Below are positions 1 through 8,797 of a stretch of DNA of 64,000 bases, piece after piece. Below the pieces are notes generated by a model, which saw only the letters and a list, made by a program, of their open reading frames with translations, ran no database searches and had not been told where the DNA came from. Numbering within the stretch: position 1 is the first letter of the stretch; every line of letters begins with the position of its first letter. This stretch comes from JAVBMJ01 sp031551275 (GTDB taxonomy: Bacteria > Bacteroidota > Bacteroidia > Bacteroidales > Rikenellaceae): assembly GCA_031551275.1 (NCBI GenBank), contig JAVBNX010000004.1:1-64000 (forward strand). The letters are read 5' to 3'. Position numbers and translations under genes: made by a program.

Positions 1-2
1 TC

Positions 3-314
3 ACGTTTTTCGACGACGTGGTGGGCGTAACGAAGAACCTCAACCAAGAGGCCGAAATAATCCGCTTCGAGGTCGATCCGCAAAACGCCCCTTACGTGCT
101 GACCAAACCCATCCACAAAAGCCAGCGGTTGATCGAAACAGGAGACGATCGATCGATGACGTTCGAAATAAAAGTCGTCATCAACAACGAGGTGGTCCGT
201 GAAATCATGGGCTTCGGCGGCAGCATACGGGTTGTTTCTCCCGATTCGCTGGCCGGCTATATGAGAAGCCGCTTCAGGGACGCTGTAACGAAATACGAAC
301 AATCCACCCCGTAG
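3..314 (+). CDS. WYL-domain transcriptional regulator, C-terminal part (cut by window edge)
   Basis: The reading frame is open from the left edge and ends with a stop at 312-314. The visible ~103 residues begin with a FFDDVVGVT segment, which is typical of the C-terminal half of WYL-domain regulators, and end in a mixed alpha/beta segment (IMGFGGSIRVVSP...LAGYMRSR) like the WCX extension of that family. WYL proteins usually combine an N-terminal helix-turn-helix with a ligand- or nucleic-acid-sensing WYL domain; the DNA-binding part lies outside the window. An internal GTG at 18 could be mistaken for a start, but the upstream residues in frame match the family. The target genes are unknown. 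Confidence 0.75.
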   Translation, partial: TFFDDVVGVTKNLNQEAEIIRFEVDPQNAPYVLTKPIHKSQRLIETGDDRSMTFEIKVVINNEVVREIMGFGGSIRVVSPDSLAGYMRSRFRDAVTKYEQSTP

Positions 315-326
315 CCACCCAATCCG

Positions 327-358
327 TTGATATGGTTGTCATTATTTAATTATCTTTG
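327..358 (+). promoter_or_regulatory. Bacteroidetes-type promoter for the GH88 gene
   Basis: A TTG at 327-329, a 21-base spacer and TATCTTTG at 351-358 match the -33/-7 consensus of the Bacteroidetes primary sigma factor (TTTG, N19-21, TAnnTTTG). Transcription should begin near 364, giving a leader of about 60 bases before the ATG at 423. This is inferred from motif and spacing. Confidence 0.6.
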
Positions 359-422
359 TTGAAAGGGTTGGGCGAAAGACGACTCAACCCACTTTGGACC
401 TTACTTAATACGGTACGTTAAG

Positions 423-1655
423 ATGAAAAAGAGCATTTACTTTGCCGCTTTGTTGCTTGCGTTCGCCTCGTGCGGGAGGCCGGCGCATACCGATCTTGTG
501 GAGCGCAGTTTCCAGAGGGCGGTCAAACAGTACGAATACCTGGCCGGATCGATGACTTCGACCTCGCAGTGGCCCTATACTTTGAGGGGCGACACGTTGT
601 TCCCGGTAAGTATCCACAACTGGACGGTGGGCTTCTTCCCGGGGTCTTTGTGGTACATCTACGAGTACACCCAAGACTTGCCGACCCTGGAGAACGCCAA
701 AAAGTGGACCGAATCCCTGGAGGAGAACCAGTGGGATACCACCAACCACGACATAGGCTTCGAGATGTATTGCAGCTATGGCAACGGCCTGAGGCTGACC
801 GGCGATGTGAGTTATGAGCCGATCCTGATCGAGTCGGCGAAGAGCCTTTGCAAGCGTTTTTCGCCTACCGTGGGGTGCATCCTCTCGTGGAACCCCCGCA
901 CGGCCCGCAACGGGGTCGACAGGTGGGAATACCCGGTCATCATCGACAACATGATGAACCTGGAGCTGCTGTTCTACGCGACCCGTGTGACCGGCGATTC
1001 GACCTATTACAACATCGCGGTCAGCCACGCCGATAAGACCATGAAGGAGCATTTCCGTCCCGACATGAGCACCTACCACGTCGTGGATTACGATCCGCAG
1101 ACCGGACAGGTCGCCCACAAGCAGACCCAGCAGGGCTTTGCCGACAACTCGACCTGGGCCAGGGGCCAGTCCTGGGCCCTCTACGGCTTTACGATGAGCT
1201 ACCGTTGCACCGGCAAGCCCGAATACCTGGCTACGGCGATCGGCGCGGCGAATTTCATGCTCGACCTGCCGACCATGCCCGCGGACGGTATCCCGGTATG
1301 GGATTATAACGTCGGGGAGCCGGGCTTTACCCCCGTCGTGGACTATACCCCCGAAGAAATCGCGCTCAAACCGCGGGATGCCTCGGCGGCAGCCATCGCC
1401 GCGAGCGCCATGCTCGAGTTGAGCGGTTATTGCGACGGGGAGCAGAAGCGCAAATTATTCGATGGGGCCGAAAAGATCCTGGCCTCGCTCGGATCCGACG
1501 CCTACCTGGCGGCCGAGGGCGAGAACAGAGGCTTCCTGCTTATGCACAGCACCGCCAACATGCCCGGCAAAGCAGATGTCGACGTGCCCTTGAACTACGC
1601 CGATTACTACTTCCTGGAGGCCCTTCTCCGCTACGACGCCCTGACGCGTCCGTAA
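423..1655 (+). CDS. GH88 unsaturated glucuronyl hydrolase, lipoprotein
   Basis: Encodes a 410-residue family 88 glycoside hydrolase. These enzymes hydrate the unsaturated uronic acid left at the non-reducing end by polysaccharide lyases, acting on glycosaminoglycan or pectin oligosaccharides. The N-terminus is a lipoprotein signal (LLLAFASC), so the enzyme is probably anchored in the periplasm or outer membrane. Two Asp-containing blocks of the unsaturated glucuronyl hydrolase branch are visible: HDIGFEMYCSYGNG near residue 103 and IIDNMMNLELLF near residue 178. A WARGQSWALYGF block near residue 250 is also typical. Length is normal for the family. It stands alone behind its own promoter, and no lyase or SusCD pair is adjacent. 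Preference for chondroitin, heparin or another uronide cannot be read from the sequence. Confidence 0.9.
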   Translation: MKKSIYFAALLLAFASCGRPAHTDLVERSFQRAVKQYEYLAGSMTSTSQWPYTLRGDTLFPVSIHNWTVGFFPGSLWYIYEYTQDLPTLENAKKWTESLEENQWDTTNHDIGFEMYCSYGNGLRLTGDVSYEPILIESAKSLCKRFSPTVGCILSWNPRTARNGVDRWEYPVIIDNMMNLELLFYATRVTGDSTYYNIAVSHADKTMKEHFRPDMSTYHVVDYDPQTGQVAHKQTQQGFADNSTWARGQSWALYGFTMSYRCTGKPEYLATAIGAANFMLDLPTMPADGIPVWDYNVGEPGFTPVVDYTPEEIALKPRDASAAAIAASAMLELSGYCDGEQKRKLFDGAEKILASLGSDAYLAAEGENRGFLLMHSTANMPGKADVDVPLNYADYYFLEALLRYDALTRP

Positions 1656-1788
1656 TGCCGCGGTCGGTTTACCGGCAAGCAAACAACATAGAATTTTACC
1701 CGTCCCCGTCATTTTTCTGCCGAAAAATTTGGAAGCTAAAATTTTTTCACATTACTTTGCAATTCAAAGTACTTTTAAATTCAATGAA

Positions 1789-2400
1789 ATGGAAAACAAA
1801 TCAGCTACAATTCAAGAGATTACGCAGATCAGGCAGATGATGGAGCGCAGCAGCCGCTTTGTCAGCCTGAGCGGATGGAGCGGCATTGCCGCCGGATGTT
1901 GCGCCTTGATCGGGGCCGGGTTCGCCTGGCCGATTGTCGATGCGCGGTACACCCAAGGGGTAAACTTTACCCCCAACGCGGGCCTCATCCTCTTGTTGAT
2001 CGGGGGCCTGACCTTTGTCGCGGCCTTCGTGTCGGCCTTCTTTTTTACCTGGCTCCGCAGCCGCAGGGACGGGGCGCCGGTCTGGAGCGCCGCCGCGCGG
2101 AGGTTGATGTGGAGCGTCGCCGTGCCGATGATCGTGGGGGCCGTATTCGTGGCCAAACTGATTGATGTGGGAGCCTTCGGGATCATCGCCCCGAGTTGTT
2201 TGATCTTCTACGGCCTGGCCCTTTTCTGCGGCAGCAAGCTTACCTTGGGCGAGATCCGCTACCTGGGCTACGCCGAGATCCTGCTGGGCTGCATTACCCT
2301 TTGGATGCCGGGCCACGGATTCTATTTCTGGGTGGCCGGATTCGGCCTTTTGCACATCCTTTACGGCGTGTGGATGTGGCTCAAATACGAACGGCGATGA
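1789..2400 (+). CDS. Four- to five-helix membrane protein paired with a regulator
   Basis: A ~203-residue integral membrane protein of unknown function. The ATG at 1789 (MENKSATIQEI) is preferred because the 20 residues upstream in the same frame are read from AT-rich promoter-like DNA. The N-terminal 30 residues are polar and helical. Hydrophobic segments follow at about residues 35-55, 70-95, 115-135, 140-160 and 170-195. No catalytic motif is visible. Its stop overlaps the start of the downstream winged-helix regulator (ATGA), so the two are translationally coupled. By analogy with similar two-gene units, the regulator probably controls this membrane protein, but that is inference. Confidence 0.7.
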   Translation: MENKSATIQEITQIRQMMERSSRFVSLSGWSGIAAGCCALIGAGFAWPIVDARYTQGVNFTPNAGLILLLIGGLTFVAAFVSAFFFTWLRSRRDGAPVWSAAARRLMWSVAVPMIVGAVFVAKLIDVGAFGIIAPSCLIFYGLALFCGSKLTLGEIRYLGYAEILLGCITLWMPGHGFYFWVAGFGLLHILYGVWMWLKYERR

Positions 2401-2702
2401 GGATCGACACGCTCAACAAAGCCTTCGACAACCGCATCCGCCTGGGGATCATCAGTGCGCTGGCGGTCAACAGCGAGTTGAATTTCAACGCGCTCAAAGA
2501 GGCTTTGCAGGTCACGGACGGCAACCTGGCTTCCCACCTCAAGGGGTTGGAGGAGTACGGTTACATCGCGGTCCGCAAGGGCTTTATCGGCCGCAAGCCC
2601 AACACGGTCTACTCGATCACCCCCGAAGGGTACGCCGCCCTGAAGGCTCATTTCGAAACCCTGGAGACGATGATCCGCAATACCGAAATGGGTTCGAAGT
2701 AA
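2397..2702 (+). CDS. Winged helix-turn-helix transcriptional regulator
   Basis: A 101-residue single-domain DNA-binding protein. It starts MRIDTLNKAFDNRIRLGIISAL, continues with the helix-turn-helix (NFNALKEALQVTDGNLASHLKGLEEYG) and has a wing with GRKPNTVYSITPEGYAAL. This is the ArsR/MarR-like winged-helix type annotated as a transcriptional regulator of the YusO/DUF-like group in Bacteroidota. The ATG at 2397 overlaps the stop of the upstream membrane protein by four bases, so both come from one mRNA. No metal-binding Cys or His cluster is present. The N-terminal region is short, which argues against an added ligand domain. Confidence 0.8.
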   Translation: MRIDTLNKAFDNRIRLGIISALAVNSELNFNALKEALQVTDGNLASHLKGLEEYGYIAVRKGFIGRKPNTVYSITPEGYAALKAHFETLETMIRNTEMGSK

Positions 2703-2785
2703 CCCTCCGTTGAATCGTACTAAAAACCATCTCACATGGGCTTTCCAGGCCTGTGCCGGGGCCCCCATGCCAAAATCTCCGCGCC

Positions 2786-4240
2786 ATGAAAGTAAAGATG
2801 ATCCTTCCTGCCCTGACCGAGGCCGAAAGCCCCTTCCACAGGCCGATCAAGTACTCGCTCTTCCCTCCGCTGGGACTGGCCACGCTGGCCGCCTACCTCT
2901 CGCCCGACGATCAGGTCGAGATCCAAGACCAGCACGTCGAGGCGGTCGATTTGGATGATACCCCTGACCTGGTCCTGATCCAGGTCTACATCACCAACGC
3001 CTACCGCGCCTACGCCATGGCCGACGGTTACCGGAGCCGGGGAATCCACGTGGCCCTGGGGGGCCTCCACGTGACCGCCATGCCGCAGGAGGCCGCCGCC
3101 CACGCCGACACGATCTTTTTGGGCCCCGCCGAGGAGAGTTTTCCGCGCTTCCTGCACGATTTCAGGCAGCACAGGCCCGCCAAAGTCTACCGCTCGGAGC
3201 TGCGCACGCTGGCGCAGCTCCCCCCGGTAAGGCGCGATTTGATCAAACGCAACCTCTACCTGGTCCCCAACTCGATCGTCGTGAGCCGGGGCTGCCCCCA
3301 CCACTGCAATTTTTGTTACAAGGACGCTTTTTTTGAAGGGGGCCGCTCCTTTTACACCCAGGCGGTCGACGACGCGTTGGCCGAGATCGACCGCCTGCCC
3401 GGCAAGCACCTCTACTTTCTGGACGACCATCTGCTGGGCAGCCCCAGGTTTGCCTCGGCGCTCTTCGAGGGGATGCGCGGGATGGGCCGGGTGTTCCAGG
3501 GTGCGGCCACGGTCGAATCGATCCTGCGGGGCGATCTGATCGAAAAGGCGGCCGATGCGGGGCTCCGGAGCGTGTTCGTGGGCTTCGAGACCTTCTCGCC
3601 CGCTAACCTGCGTCAGAGCAACAAGAAGCAGAACCTCGCGCAGGACTACTCCCGAGCCGTGGAGAGGCTCCACTCCCTGGGGATCATGATCAACGGCAGC
3701 TTCGTCTTCGGGCTGGACGACGACGAGAGCGACGTGTTCCGCCGCACGGTCGATTGGAGCGTCGCCCACGGCATTACCACCGCCACCTTCCACATCCTGA
3801 CCCCCTATCCCGGCACCGCGCTGTTCAGCCAGATGGAGCGGCAGGGGAGGATCGCCACCCGCAACTGGGACCTCTACGACACGCGCCACGTGGTCTACCA
3901 AACGGCGGGACTCTCCGCCGCCGAACTCGAGCAGGGTTACAACCACGCCTACCGCGAATTCTACGCCTGGCCTTCCATCGTCCGCTCGAGCCTGGTCCAC
4001 GACTCGCTCAAACACCGGCTGAAGCACTTTTTTTACACCGGGGGCTGGAAAAAATTCGAACCGCTCTGGAACTTCATCATCAAGACCGGGGGCCTGAACC
4101 AAATGCTCCCCCTGCTCGAATCGATCCTCTCGAAGGTCGAGCCGTGCGCAGCGCCGGAAGGTTATCAAAAAGTTACCGAGGGCGTCATTCCCCGAAAAAA
4201 TGCGTTCCTTTGTAAGGAAAGCGATTTTTCGACACTTTAA
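2786..4240 (+). CDS. B12-binding-type radical SAM protein
   Basis: A 484-residue protein with an N-terminal cobalamin-binding-like Rossmann region (about residues 1-140, KYSLFPPLGLATLAAYL) and a radical SAM core. The iron-sulfur motif is SRGCPHHCNFCY (CxxxCxxC) near residue 172, and FVGFETFSPANLRQSN and SFVFGLDDDE are typical of the TIM-barrel. The B12-binding DxHxxG signature is not evident, as is common in this subgroup. The ATG at 2786 is chosen because the upstream residues are not conserved-looking. The C-terminal ~100 residues (YAWPSIVRSSL...HRLKHFFYTGG) match related radical SAM proteins of unknown substrate. A decayed copy of this C-terminal segment lies at 4938-4988, after the ferritin gene. 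Confidence 0.85.
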   Translation: MKVKMILPALTEAESPFHRPIKYSLFPPLGLATLAAYLSPDDQVEIQDQHVEAVDLDDTPDLVLIQVYITNAYRAYAMADGYRSRGIHVALGGLHVTAMPQEAAAHADTIFLGPAEESFPRFLHDFRQHRPAKVYRSELRTLAQLPPVRRDLIKRNLYLVPNSIVVSRGCPHHCNFCYKDAFFEGGRSFYTQAVDDALAEIDRLPGKHLYFLDDHLLGSPRFASALFEGMRGMGRVFQGAATVESILRGDLIEKAADAGLRSVFVGFETFSPANLRQSNKKQNLAQDYSRAVERLHSLGIMINGSFVFGLDDDESDVFRRTVDWSVAHGITTATFHILTPYPGTALFSQMERQGRIATRNWDLYDTRHVVYQTAGLSAAELEQGYNHAYREFYAWPSIVRSSLVHDSLKHRLKHFFYTGGWKKFEPLWNFIIKTGGLNQMLPLLESILSKVEPCAAPEGYQKVTEGVIPRKNAFLCKESDFSTL

Positions 4241-4251
4241 AACGGAATGAT

Positions 4252-4734
4252 ATGAACCTGACCAAGAAATTGACCGATGCTTTTAACGGGCAGATCAAAG
4301 CCGAGATGTGGTCGTCGAACCTCTACCTCTCGATGGCCGTCTACTTTATGGATTCCGGGCTGGACGGATTCGCCCACTGGATGAAAAAACAGGCCGCCGA
4401 GGAGCTCGAGCACGCCCACAAACTGATCGACTACGCCGTCAAGCGCGGCGGCAAGGTCGCGATCGGCCAGATCGACGCCGTACCGGGTGGGTGGGCCTCC
4501 CCGCAGGCCGTCTTCGCCAAGGTGTACGAGCACGAGTGCCACGTCTCCAAACTGATCGACTCTCTGATGGAGGTAGCCGTCGCCGAGAAGGACAACGCCA
4601 CGCAGGATTTCCTCTGGTGGTTCGTGCGCGAGCAGGTCGAGGAGGAGGATACGGCCAAGGGCATCCTCGACAAGTTCGAGGTCTACGGCGTGCACGGGAT
4701 CTACGCCCTGGACCGCTCGTTGGGCAAACGGTAA
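4252..4734 (+). CDS. ftnA: Non-heme ferritin
   Basis: A 160-residue iron-storage ferritin, which oxidises Fe(II) and stores it in a 24-mer shell in the cytoplasm. Ferroxidase ligands are visible: Glu in GQIKAEMWSS near residue 18, Glu and His in AAEELEHAHK near 51-54, Glu in AVAEKDN near 95, and the Gln/Glu run in VREQVEEEDTA near 127-131. Length matches bacterial FtnA. It starts 11 bases after the radical SAM stop, so it could be read through, although it is followed immediately by a strong terminator and may have its own promoter within the end of the upstream gene. Confidence 0.93.
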   Translation: MNLTKKLTDAFNGQIKAEMWSSNLYLSMAVYFMDSGLDGFAHWMKKQAAEELEHAHKLIDYAVKRGGKVAIGQIDAVPGGWASPQAVFAKVYEHECHVSKLIDSLMEVAVAEKDNATQDFLWWFVREQVEEEDTAKGILDKFEVYGVHGIYALDRSLGKR

Positions 4735-4751
4735 ATGTTCGTATAATATTG

Positions 4752-4787
4752 AAAATGAGGCGGCTGGGTAACAGCCGCCTCATTTTG
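4752..4787 (+). terminator. Strong intrinsic terminator after ferritin
   Basis: A perfect 15-base-pair stem (4752-4766 with 4772-4786, AAAATGAGGCGGCTG paired with its complement) and a five-base loop. The stem ends in T's on the + strand and in T's on the - strand as well, so it could work in both directions. Confidence 0.85.
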
Positions 4788-4875
4788 TCTTGCGCCGAGC
4801 AGACCCCCGCTTTCGACGGCACGTGGAAGCCCGGCGACTTCACGGAGGTAAAGTAAAGAAAAACGATCACAAAGC

Positions 4876-4907
4876 GACCGGTAATCAATGAATTACCGGT
4901 CCCTTTT
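4876..4907 (+). terminator. Second intrinsic terminator-like hairpin
   Basis: GACCGGTAAT at 4876-4885 pairs perfectly with ATTACCGGTC at 4892-4901 around a six-base loop, followed by CCTTTTC. It lies 90 bases after the first terminator. The stretch between them carries only a short open frame ending DGTWKPGDFTEVK at 4855, which may be gene debris. Confidence 0.6.
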
Positions 4908-4937
4908 CATTGATCTCCCCATCGGGTTCGTCGCCCT

Positions 4938-4988
4938 CTCCACGACTCACTCAAGCACCGACTGAAACACCTTTTCTGCATCGGTAAT
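4938..4988 (+). pseudogene. Remnant of a radical SAM paralogue
   Basis: In one frame this reads LHDSLKHRLKHLFCIGN, which aligns closely with VHDSLKHRLKHFFYTGG near the C-terminus of the radical SAM protein encoded at 2786-4240. Bases on both sides have lost the match. This looks like a leftover of a second, mostly deleted copy rather than a functional gene. Confidence 0.5.
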
Positions 4989-4999
4989 TCAAAGCAAGC

Positions 5000-5107
5000 T
5001 TTGATTGCGCTCGACTTTTTGTACCTTTGGCTTCGCCGAAGGTTTTGCGCCTCGGCAATCTTTCGCAAGCAAGCTTGCACGATTGCTCTCAGCTTTTATT
5101 ACCTTTG
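5000..5107 (+). promoter_or_regulatory. Tandem duplicated promoter for the DUF2339/DUF3999 pair
   Basis: Two similar promoter blocks lie in series. The first has TTTG at 5000-5003 and TACCTTTG at 5022-5029 (18-base spacer). The second has TTG at 5075-5077 and TACCTTTG at 5100-5107 (22-base spacer). Each is preceded by AGCAAGCTT and contains a related GCTC...CTTTTTnnTACCTTTG tract, so the block seems duplicated. The downstream copy is 17 bases before the ATG at 5125. Confidence 0.55.
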
Positions 5108-5124
5108 TTTAAAATACCCCGGGT

Positions 5125-7548
5125 ATGGAATTTTTTCTTTTTTTGGGAGTTATCGCATTGGGGGTCATCATCGTGGTCCCCTTCATCGTATTGGCCAAAG
5201 TCTCGTCGATCGAAAGACGCCTCGAAAAGATGGAGGGCCTGCTTTCCCTGCGCTCGTCGCTGTCGGCATCCCGGGCGCAGGCGGATGGCCGTCCCGAAAC
5301 GTCCGAAACGCCCCGGACGGCCGCCCCTTCACAGGCCCCAAAGCCTGCCCCTGTTCCCGTCCCGGAGCCGCAGCCCGCAGCCGCGGAATTGCCGCTTCCT
5401 GTCCCTCAGGCGGCGGTATCCGCCGTTGTGGCGGAATCTGCGCCCAAAACAACGGCCGCCCCAACGATCGCCCCGCCCTCGAAAGAGCTCCCCCCGCCTC
5501 CGGTCACGCCCCGTGCCGAAACGCCCGGCGAGCCGAAACGATCCGCCCTGAGGGCCCTCTTTACCGAGAATTGGCTCAGCAAAGTGGGGATCGTTACCCT
5601 GGTGTTGGGCGTGGCGTTCTTCGTCAAGTACGCCATCGACCAGGACTGGATCAACGAAGTCGGCCGCGTGGGGATCGGTATCCTCGCCGGGGCGGTCATC
5701 CTGCTGGTGGGGCACAGGCTGCGAAAGAATTACCATTTGCTCTCCTCGCTGATGGCCGGGGGCGGGATCGCCGTGTTTTATATTACCATAGCGATCGCTT
5801 TCAGGGAGTATCATCTTTTCGGGGCGACCGCCGCCTTCTCGATCCTGGTCGGAATAACCGTTGGCGCGGTGTGCCTCTCGTTGCTTTATAACCGGCAGGA
5901 GTTGGCCCTGTTATCGTTGCTGGGCGGCTACGCCTCCCCGTTGCTGGCCAGTTCGGGTACGGGTAACTACGTCGTGCTGTTTACCTTCTTGTTGATCCTC
6001 AATGCGGGAATGCTCGTGGTGGCGATGCGCAAACGCTGGAATATCATAGGCGTTGTGAGCTACCTCTGCACGCTCGGATTTTTCTGGGGATGGCTTCTTT
6101 TCAGTTTTAAAGAGCAGTATGCCGGGGCGACGCTTTTCGCCGCCCTGTTCTTCGTGCAGTTCTACCTGCTGGCCCTTCTGGAGTATTTCCGGGCGCGGCG
6201 TATCACGGTGTTCCAGGTGGCGGTCATTTTGAGCAACAACCTCTCGTTGCTGTTGGCCTGCACGGTCATATTCGAAAACTACCCGGTGTATATCATGGGC
6301 CTGGTAACGATACTCATCGGCGCGGCCAACGCGGTAGTAATGGGCGTACTGATGGGCGTGCGGCAGATCGACCGGCGTATGCTTTACCTGGTCATCGCGG
6401 TGGTGCTGAGTTTCGTGTCGCTGGCCGTCCCCGTTCAACTGAAAGGCCACGTCATCACGCTGTTCTGGGCCGCCGAGGCGGTAATCCTGTTGTGGCTCTG
6501 GCAACGCTCGCGCATCCGCGTGTTCCACGGAGCGTTCCTGCTGATGTGCGCGTTGGTGCTGATCTCCTACGGTATGGATGCGGCACAAAATTACGTGTAC
6601 GACTACACCCTGGACGAAAACGCCATGTCGGGTGTGCACTCGACGCTGCCCGTCGTTTTGAACCGTATCTTCATTACCGGGCTGACGGTCATCGCCTCGC
6701 TGGGCCTGTGCCGTTGGCTTACCGGGCGGGATGCCGATCCCAACGGGGGGATATTCCCCGCCCGTGTTGTGGCCCCCGCGCTGACTTGCGCACTGATCGC
6801 GATGGGATTCCTGGTCCCCGCTTTTGAGATCACTTACCAACTGGGGGCTGCCGCCGGCGCGCTGAGGAACTTTACGGTCAGCGCCCAGATGATCTGGATG
6901 GTTACCTATGCTGCCGGGATGGCGGCTGTATTCCGCCGCCGGATCGCCGTGAAACAGTGGGTCTACATCCTGCTGTTGCTCGTTGCGCTATTGTTCGTCT
7001 GCGCCGGCCTGCCCGCTATCGCCAATTTCCGGTGGAGCGCTTACTACACCGGCGAGGGTTCCGTCTTCCTGCTCCATTACCTGATGTGGCCGGGCGTGTG
7101 CTACCTGTTCTACGCCTTGGTCCGCAACCTGAATTCCCTGCCGCGTCAAACCATGGCCGTCTTTGCCTGGCTGCTTACGGCGGCGGGGGTGGCTGTGCTG
7201 AGCGTCGAGGCCGACAGCACCACGATCCAACTGGCGGGCAACGCCGACAACTATTACGCCCTGCTCCACGATGTGCGCACTTTTGGTTACCCGATCCTGT
7301 GGGGTGTGGTCGCGGCGTGCCTCATGCTGTGGGGCGTACGCCGCAAAGAGGTGCTTCTCAGGCAGATCTCCCTGGTGTTCTTCGGGTTGATCGTGCTCAA
7401 GTTCTATGTCATCGACGTCTGGCGCATGTCGCAGGCGGGACGCATCATCTCGTTCGTGGCCTTGGGTGTTATCCTGTTGGCGGTTTCTTTCCTCCAGCAG
7501 CGCATCAAGACGCTGGTGCGTGACGACGAAAAACCCGGCGAAGAATGA
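5125..7548 (+). CDS. DUF2339 polytopic membrane protein
   Basis: An 807-residue inner-membrane protein of the DUF2339 family, function unknown. An N-terminal helix (residues 1-25) is followed by a short coiled coil (SSIERRLEKMEGL). A Pro/Ala/Glu-rich linker covers about residues 50-140, with more than 20 further hydrophobic helices after it. The family core begins near FTENWLSKVGIVTLVLGVAFFVKYAID (start of the core near residue 148), including the GVAFFVKYAID-type motif. The C-terminus ends in a cytoplasmic charged tail. Its stop overlaps the start of the DUF3999 gene (ATGA); this DUF2339/DUF3999 pairing recurs in other bacteria and suggests one complex. Tandem promoters precede it. Confidence 0.88.
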   Translation: MEFFLFLGVIALGVIIVVPFIVLAKVSSIERRLEKMEGLLSLRSSLSASRAQADGRPETSETPRTAAPSQAPKPAPVPVPEPQPAAAELPLPVPQAAVSAVVAESAPKTTAAPTIAPPSKELPPPPVTPRAETPGEPKRSALRALFTENWLSKVGIVTLVLGVAFFVKYAIDQDWINEVGRVGIGILAGAVILLVGHRLRKNYHLLSSLMAGGGIAVFYITIAIAFREYHLFGATAAFSILVGITVGAVCLSLLYNRQELALLSLLGGYASPLLASSGTGNYVVLFTFLLILNAGMLVVAMRKRWNIIGVVSYLCTLGFFWGWLLFSFKEQYAGATLFAALFFVQFYLLALLEYFRARRITVFQVAVILSNNLSLLLACTVIFENYPVYIMGLVTILIGAANAVVMGVLMGVRQIDRRMLYLVIAVVLSFVSLAVPVQLKGHVITLFWAAEAVILLWLWQRSRIRVFHGAFLLMCALVLISYGMDAAQNYVYDYTLDENAMSGVHSTLPVVLNRIFITGLTVIASLGLCRWLTGRDADPNGGIFPARVVAPALTCALIAMGFLVPAFEITYQLGAAAGALRNFTVSAQMIWMVTYAAGMAAVFRRRIAVKQWVYILLLLVALLFVCAGLPAIANFRWSAYYTGEGSVFLLHYLMWPGVCYLFYALVRNLNSLPRQTMAVFAWLLTAAGVAVLSVEADSTTIQLAGNADNYYALLHDVRTFGYPILWGVVAACLMLWGVRRKEVLLRQISLVFFGLIVLKFYVIDVWRMSQAGRIISFVALGVILLAVSFLQQRIKTLVRDDEKPGEE

Positions 7549-8726
7549 AAAAGATATTTACTTTGACCCTTGCATTGGCGGCAGCCCTCGGGGCGGCTGC
7601 GCAGGAGCGGTGGAAAGCGGCCATCGACACGGTCGGGGCCGACGGCTACTACAACATCCGCCTCAACGCCAGGATTATCGCCCTTTCCGGCGAAAACGAC
7701 TTCAACGATGTGCGCATCCTGGACGAAAAGGGGAACGAGGTCCCCTATGTGGTGCGCGATGCCCCCCCGGAGCGGCAGACCAGCCGCATGGAGATGTACC
7801 CTTTGCTGAAAAATGCGGGTAGTGACAGCCTGAACGTGTTGGTGGTCGACAACGCGGCGCGGGAGCGGATCGAACGCTTCTATATCGTCATGCGCGCAGC
7901 CGATGTAAAGAAGTACGTGAGCGTGCGGGGCGGCGACCAGCCCGGCCAATGGTATGTGGTCCGCCAGCGTATGCCGCTCGACAGCCAACGCGAACCGGGC
8001 GGCAGCGAAGTGGCCGTGGTGGAGATTCCCGCGGGCGATTACCGCTACTACGAGATCACTGTGAGCAACGCCCAGGGCAGCCCCCTCTCCGTAACGGGTG
8101 TGGGTAAGATGAGCAGCCTGACCGTCTATGTTCTATACCTGCCCGTGGAGACGGGAGGCCTTGTGATCCGGGAGGACTCCCTGCGCCGCACCGTGGTCGC
8201 CCCGGATGCCCCGGGCCCGTACCGGATCGACCGGCTGGAGCTCGCCATCCCCGACAACGGCCTCTACCGCCGCGACGCAATGCTTACCACCGGCAAACGC
8301 ACCCTTTCACTGACCCTTTCCTCCAAAGAGGGAAACATCTTCCTGATGCACGGTTTTCCCGTGGACAGCACGACCCGGATCGTCATCGACAACGGGAATA
8401 ACCCCCCGCTGACGGTGGAAAAGGTACGGATGTGGACCCTCGCGCGTTACCTGTGCGCCCCGCTTGAGGCGGGCAAGCATTACACGCTCACAACCGGAAA
8501 CGAAGGACAGAGCCATTACGACCTGGAATACTTCCGGGACGAACTGGACGGGGAGCTGCGGACAGTGGATACCACCCTCCCCGTGCGTGAGGATACGATC
8601 CCCGCGCCCGCCCCGAAAGTCCGCTTCTTCGAACGGCCGGGATTCCTCTGGACGGTCATGGCTTTAGCCGGAGCCATCCTTGTCGGGGCCTGCCTGCAAG
8701 CCTTGCGCGTGGCCCGGAGAAGATAA
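7545..8726 (+). CDS. DUF3999 exported membrane-anchored protein
   Basis: A 393-residue protein with a cleavable-type signal (MKKIFTLTLALAAALGAAAQE), a long beta-rich periplasmic region and one C-terminal transmembrane helix (WTVMALAGAILVGACLQAL, about residues 367-387) followed by a basic tail. This is the DUF3999 layout. The gene overlaps the DUF2339 gene by four bases and is therefore translationally coupled to it; the two products probably interact at the inner membrane. No enzymatic motif is visible and the function is unknown. Confidence 0.85.
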   Translation: MKKIFTLTLALAAALGAAAQERWKAAIDTVGADGYYNIRLNARIIALSGENDFNDVRILDEKGNEVPYVVRDAPPERQTSRMEMYPLLKNAGSDSLNVLVVDNAARERIERFYIVMRAADVKKYVSVRGGDQPGQWYVVRQRMPLDSQREPGGSEVAVVEIPAGDYRYYEITVSNAQGSPLSVTGVGKMSSLTVYVLYLPVETGGLVIREDSLRRTVVAPDAPGPYRIDRLELAIPDNGLYRRDAMLTTGKRTLSLTLSSKEGNIFLMHGFPVDSTTRIVIDNGNNPPLTVEKVRMWTLARYLCAPLEAGKHYTLTTGNEGQSHYDLEYFRDELDGELRTVDTTLPVREDTIPAPAPKVRFFERPGFLWTVMALAGAILVGACLQALRVARRR

Positions 8727-8797
8727 TATCCCCGCCCCGGGTTGGGCAAGCGGGCTTCGGATTGTTATAGCATATAAACGATCCAAACTCCGCGCAT

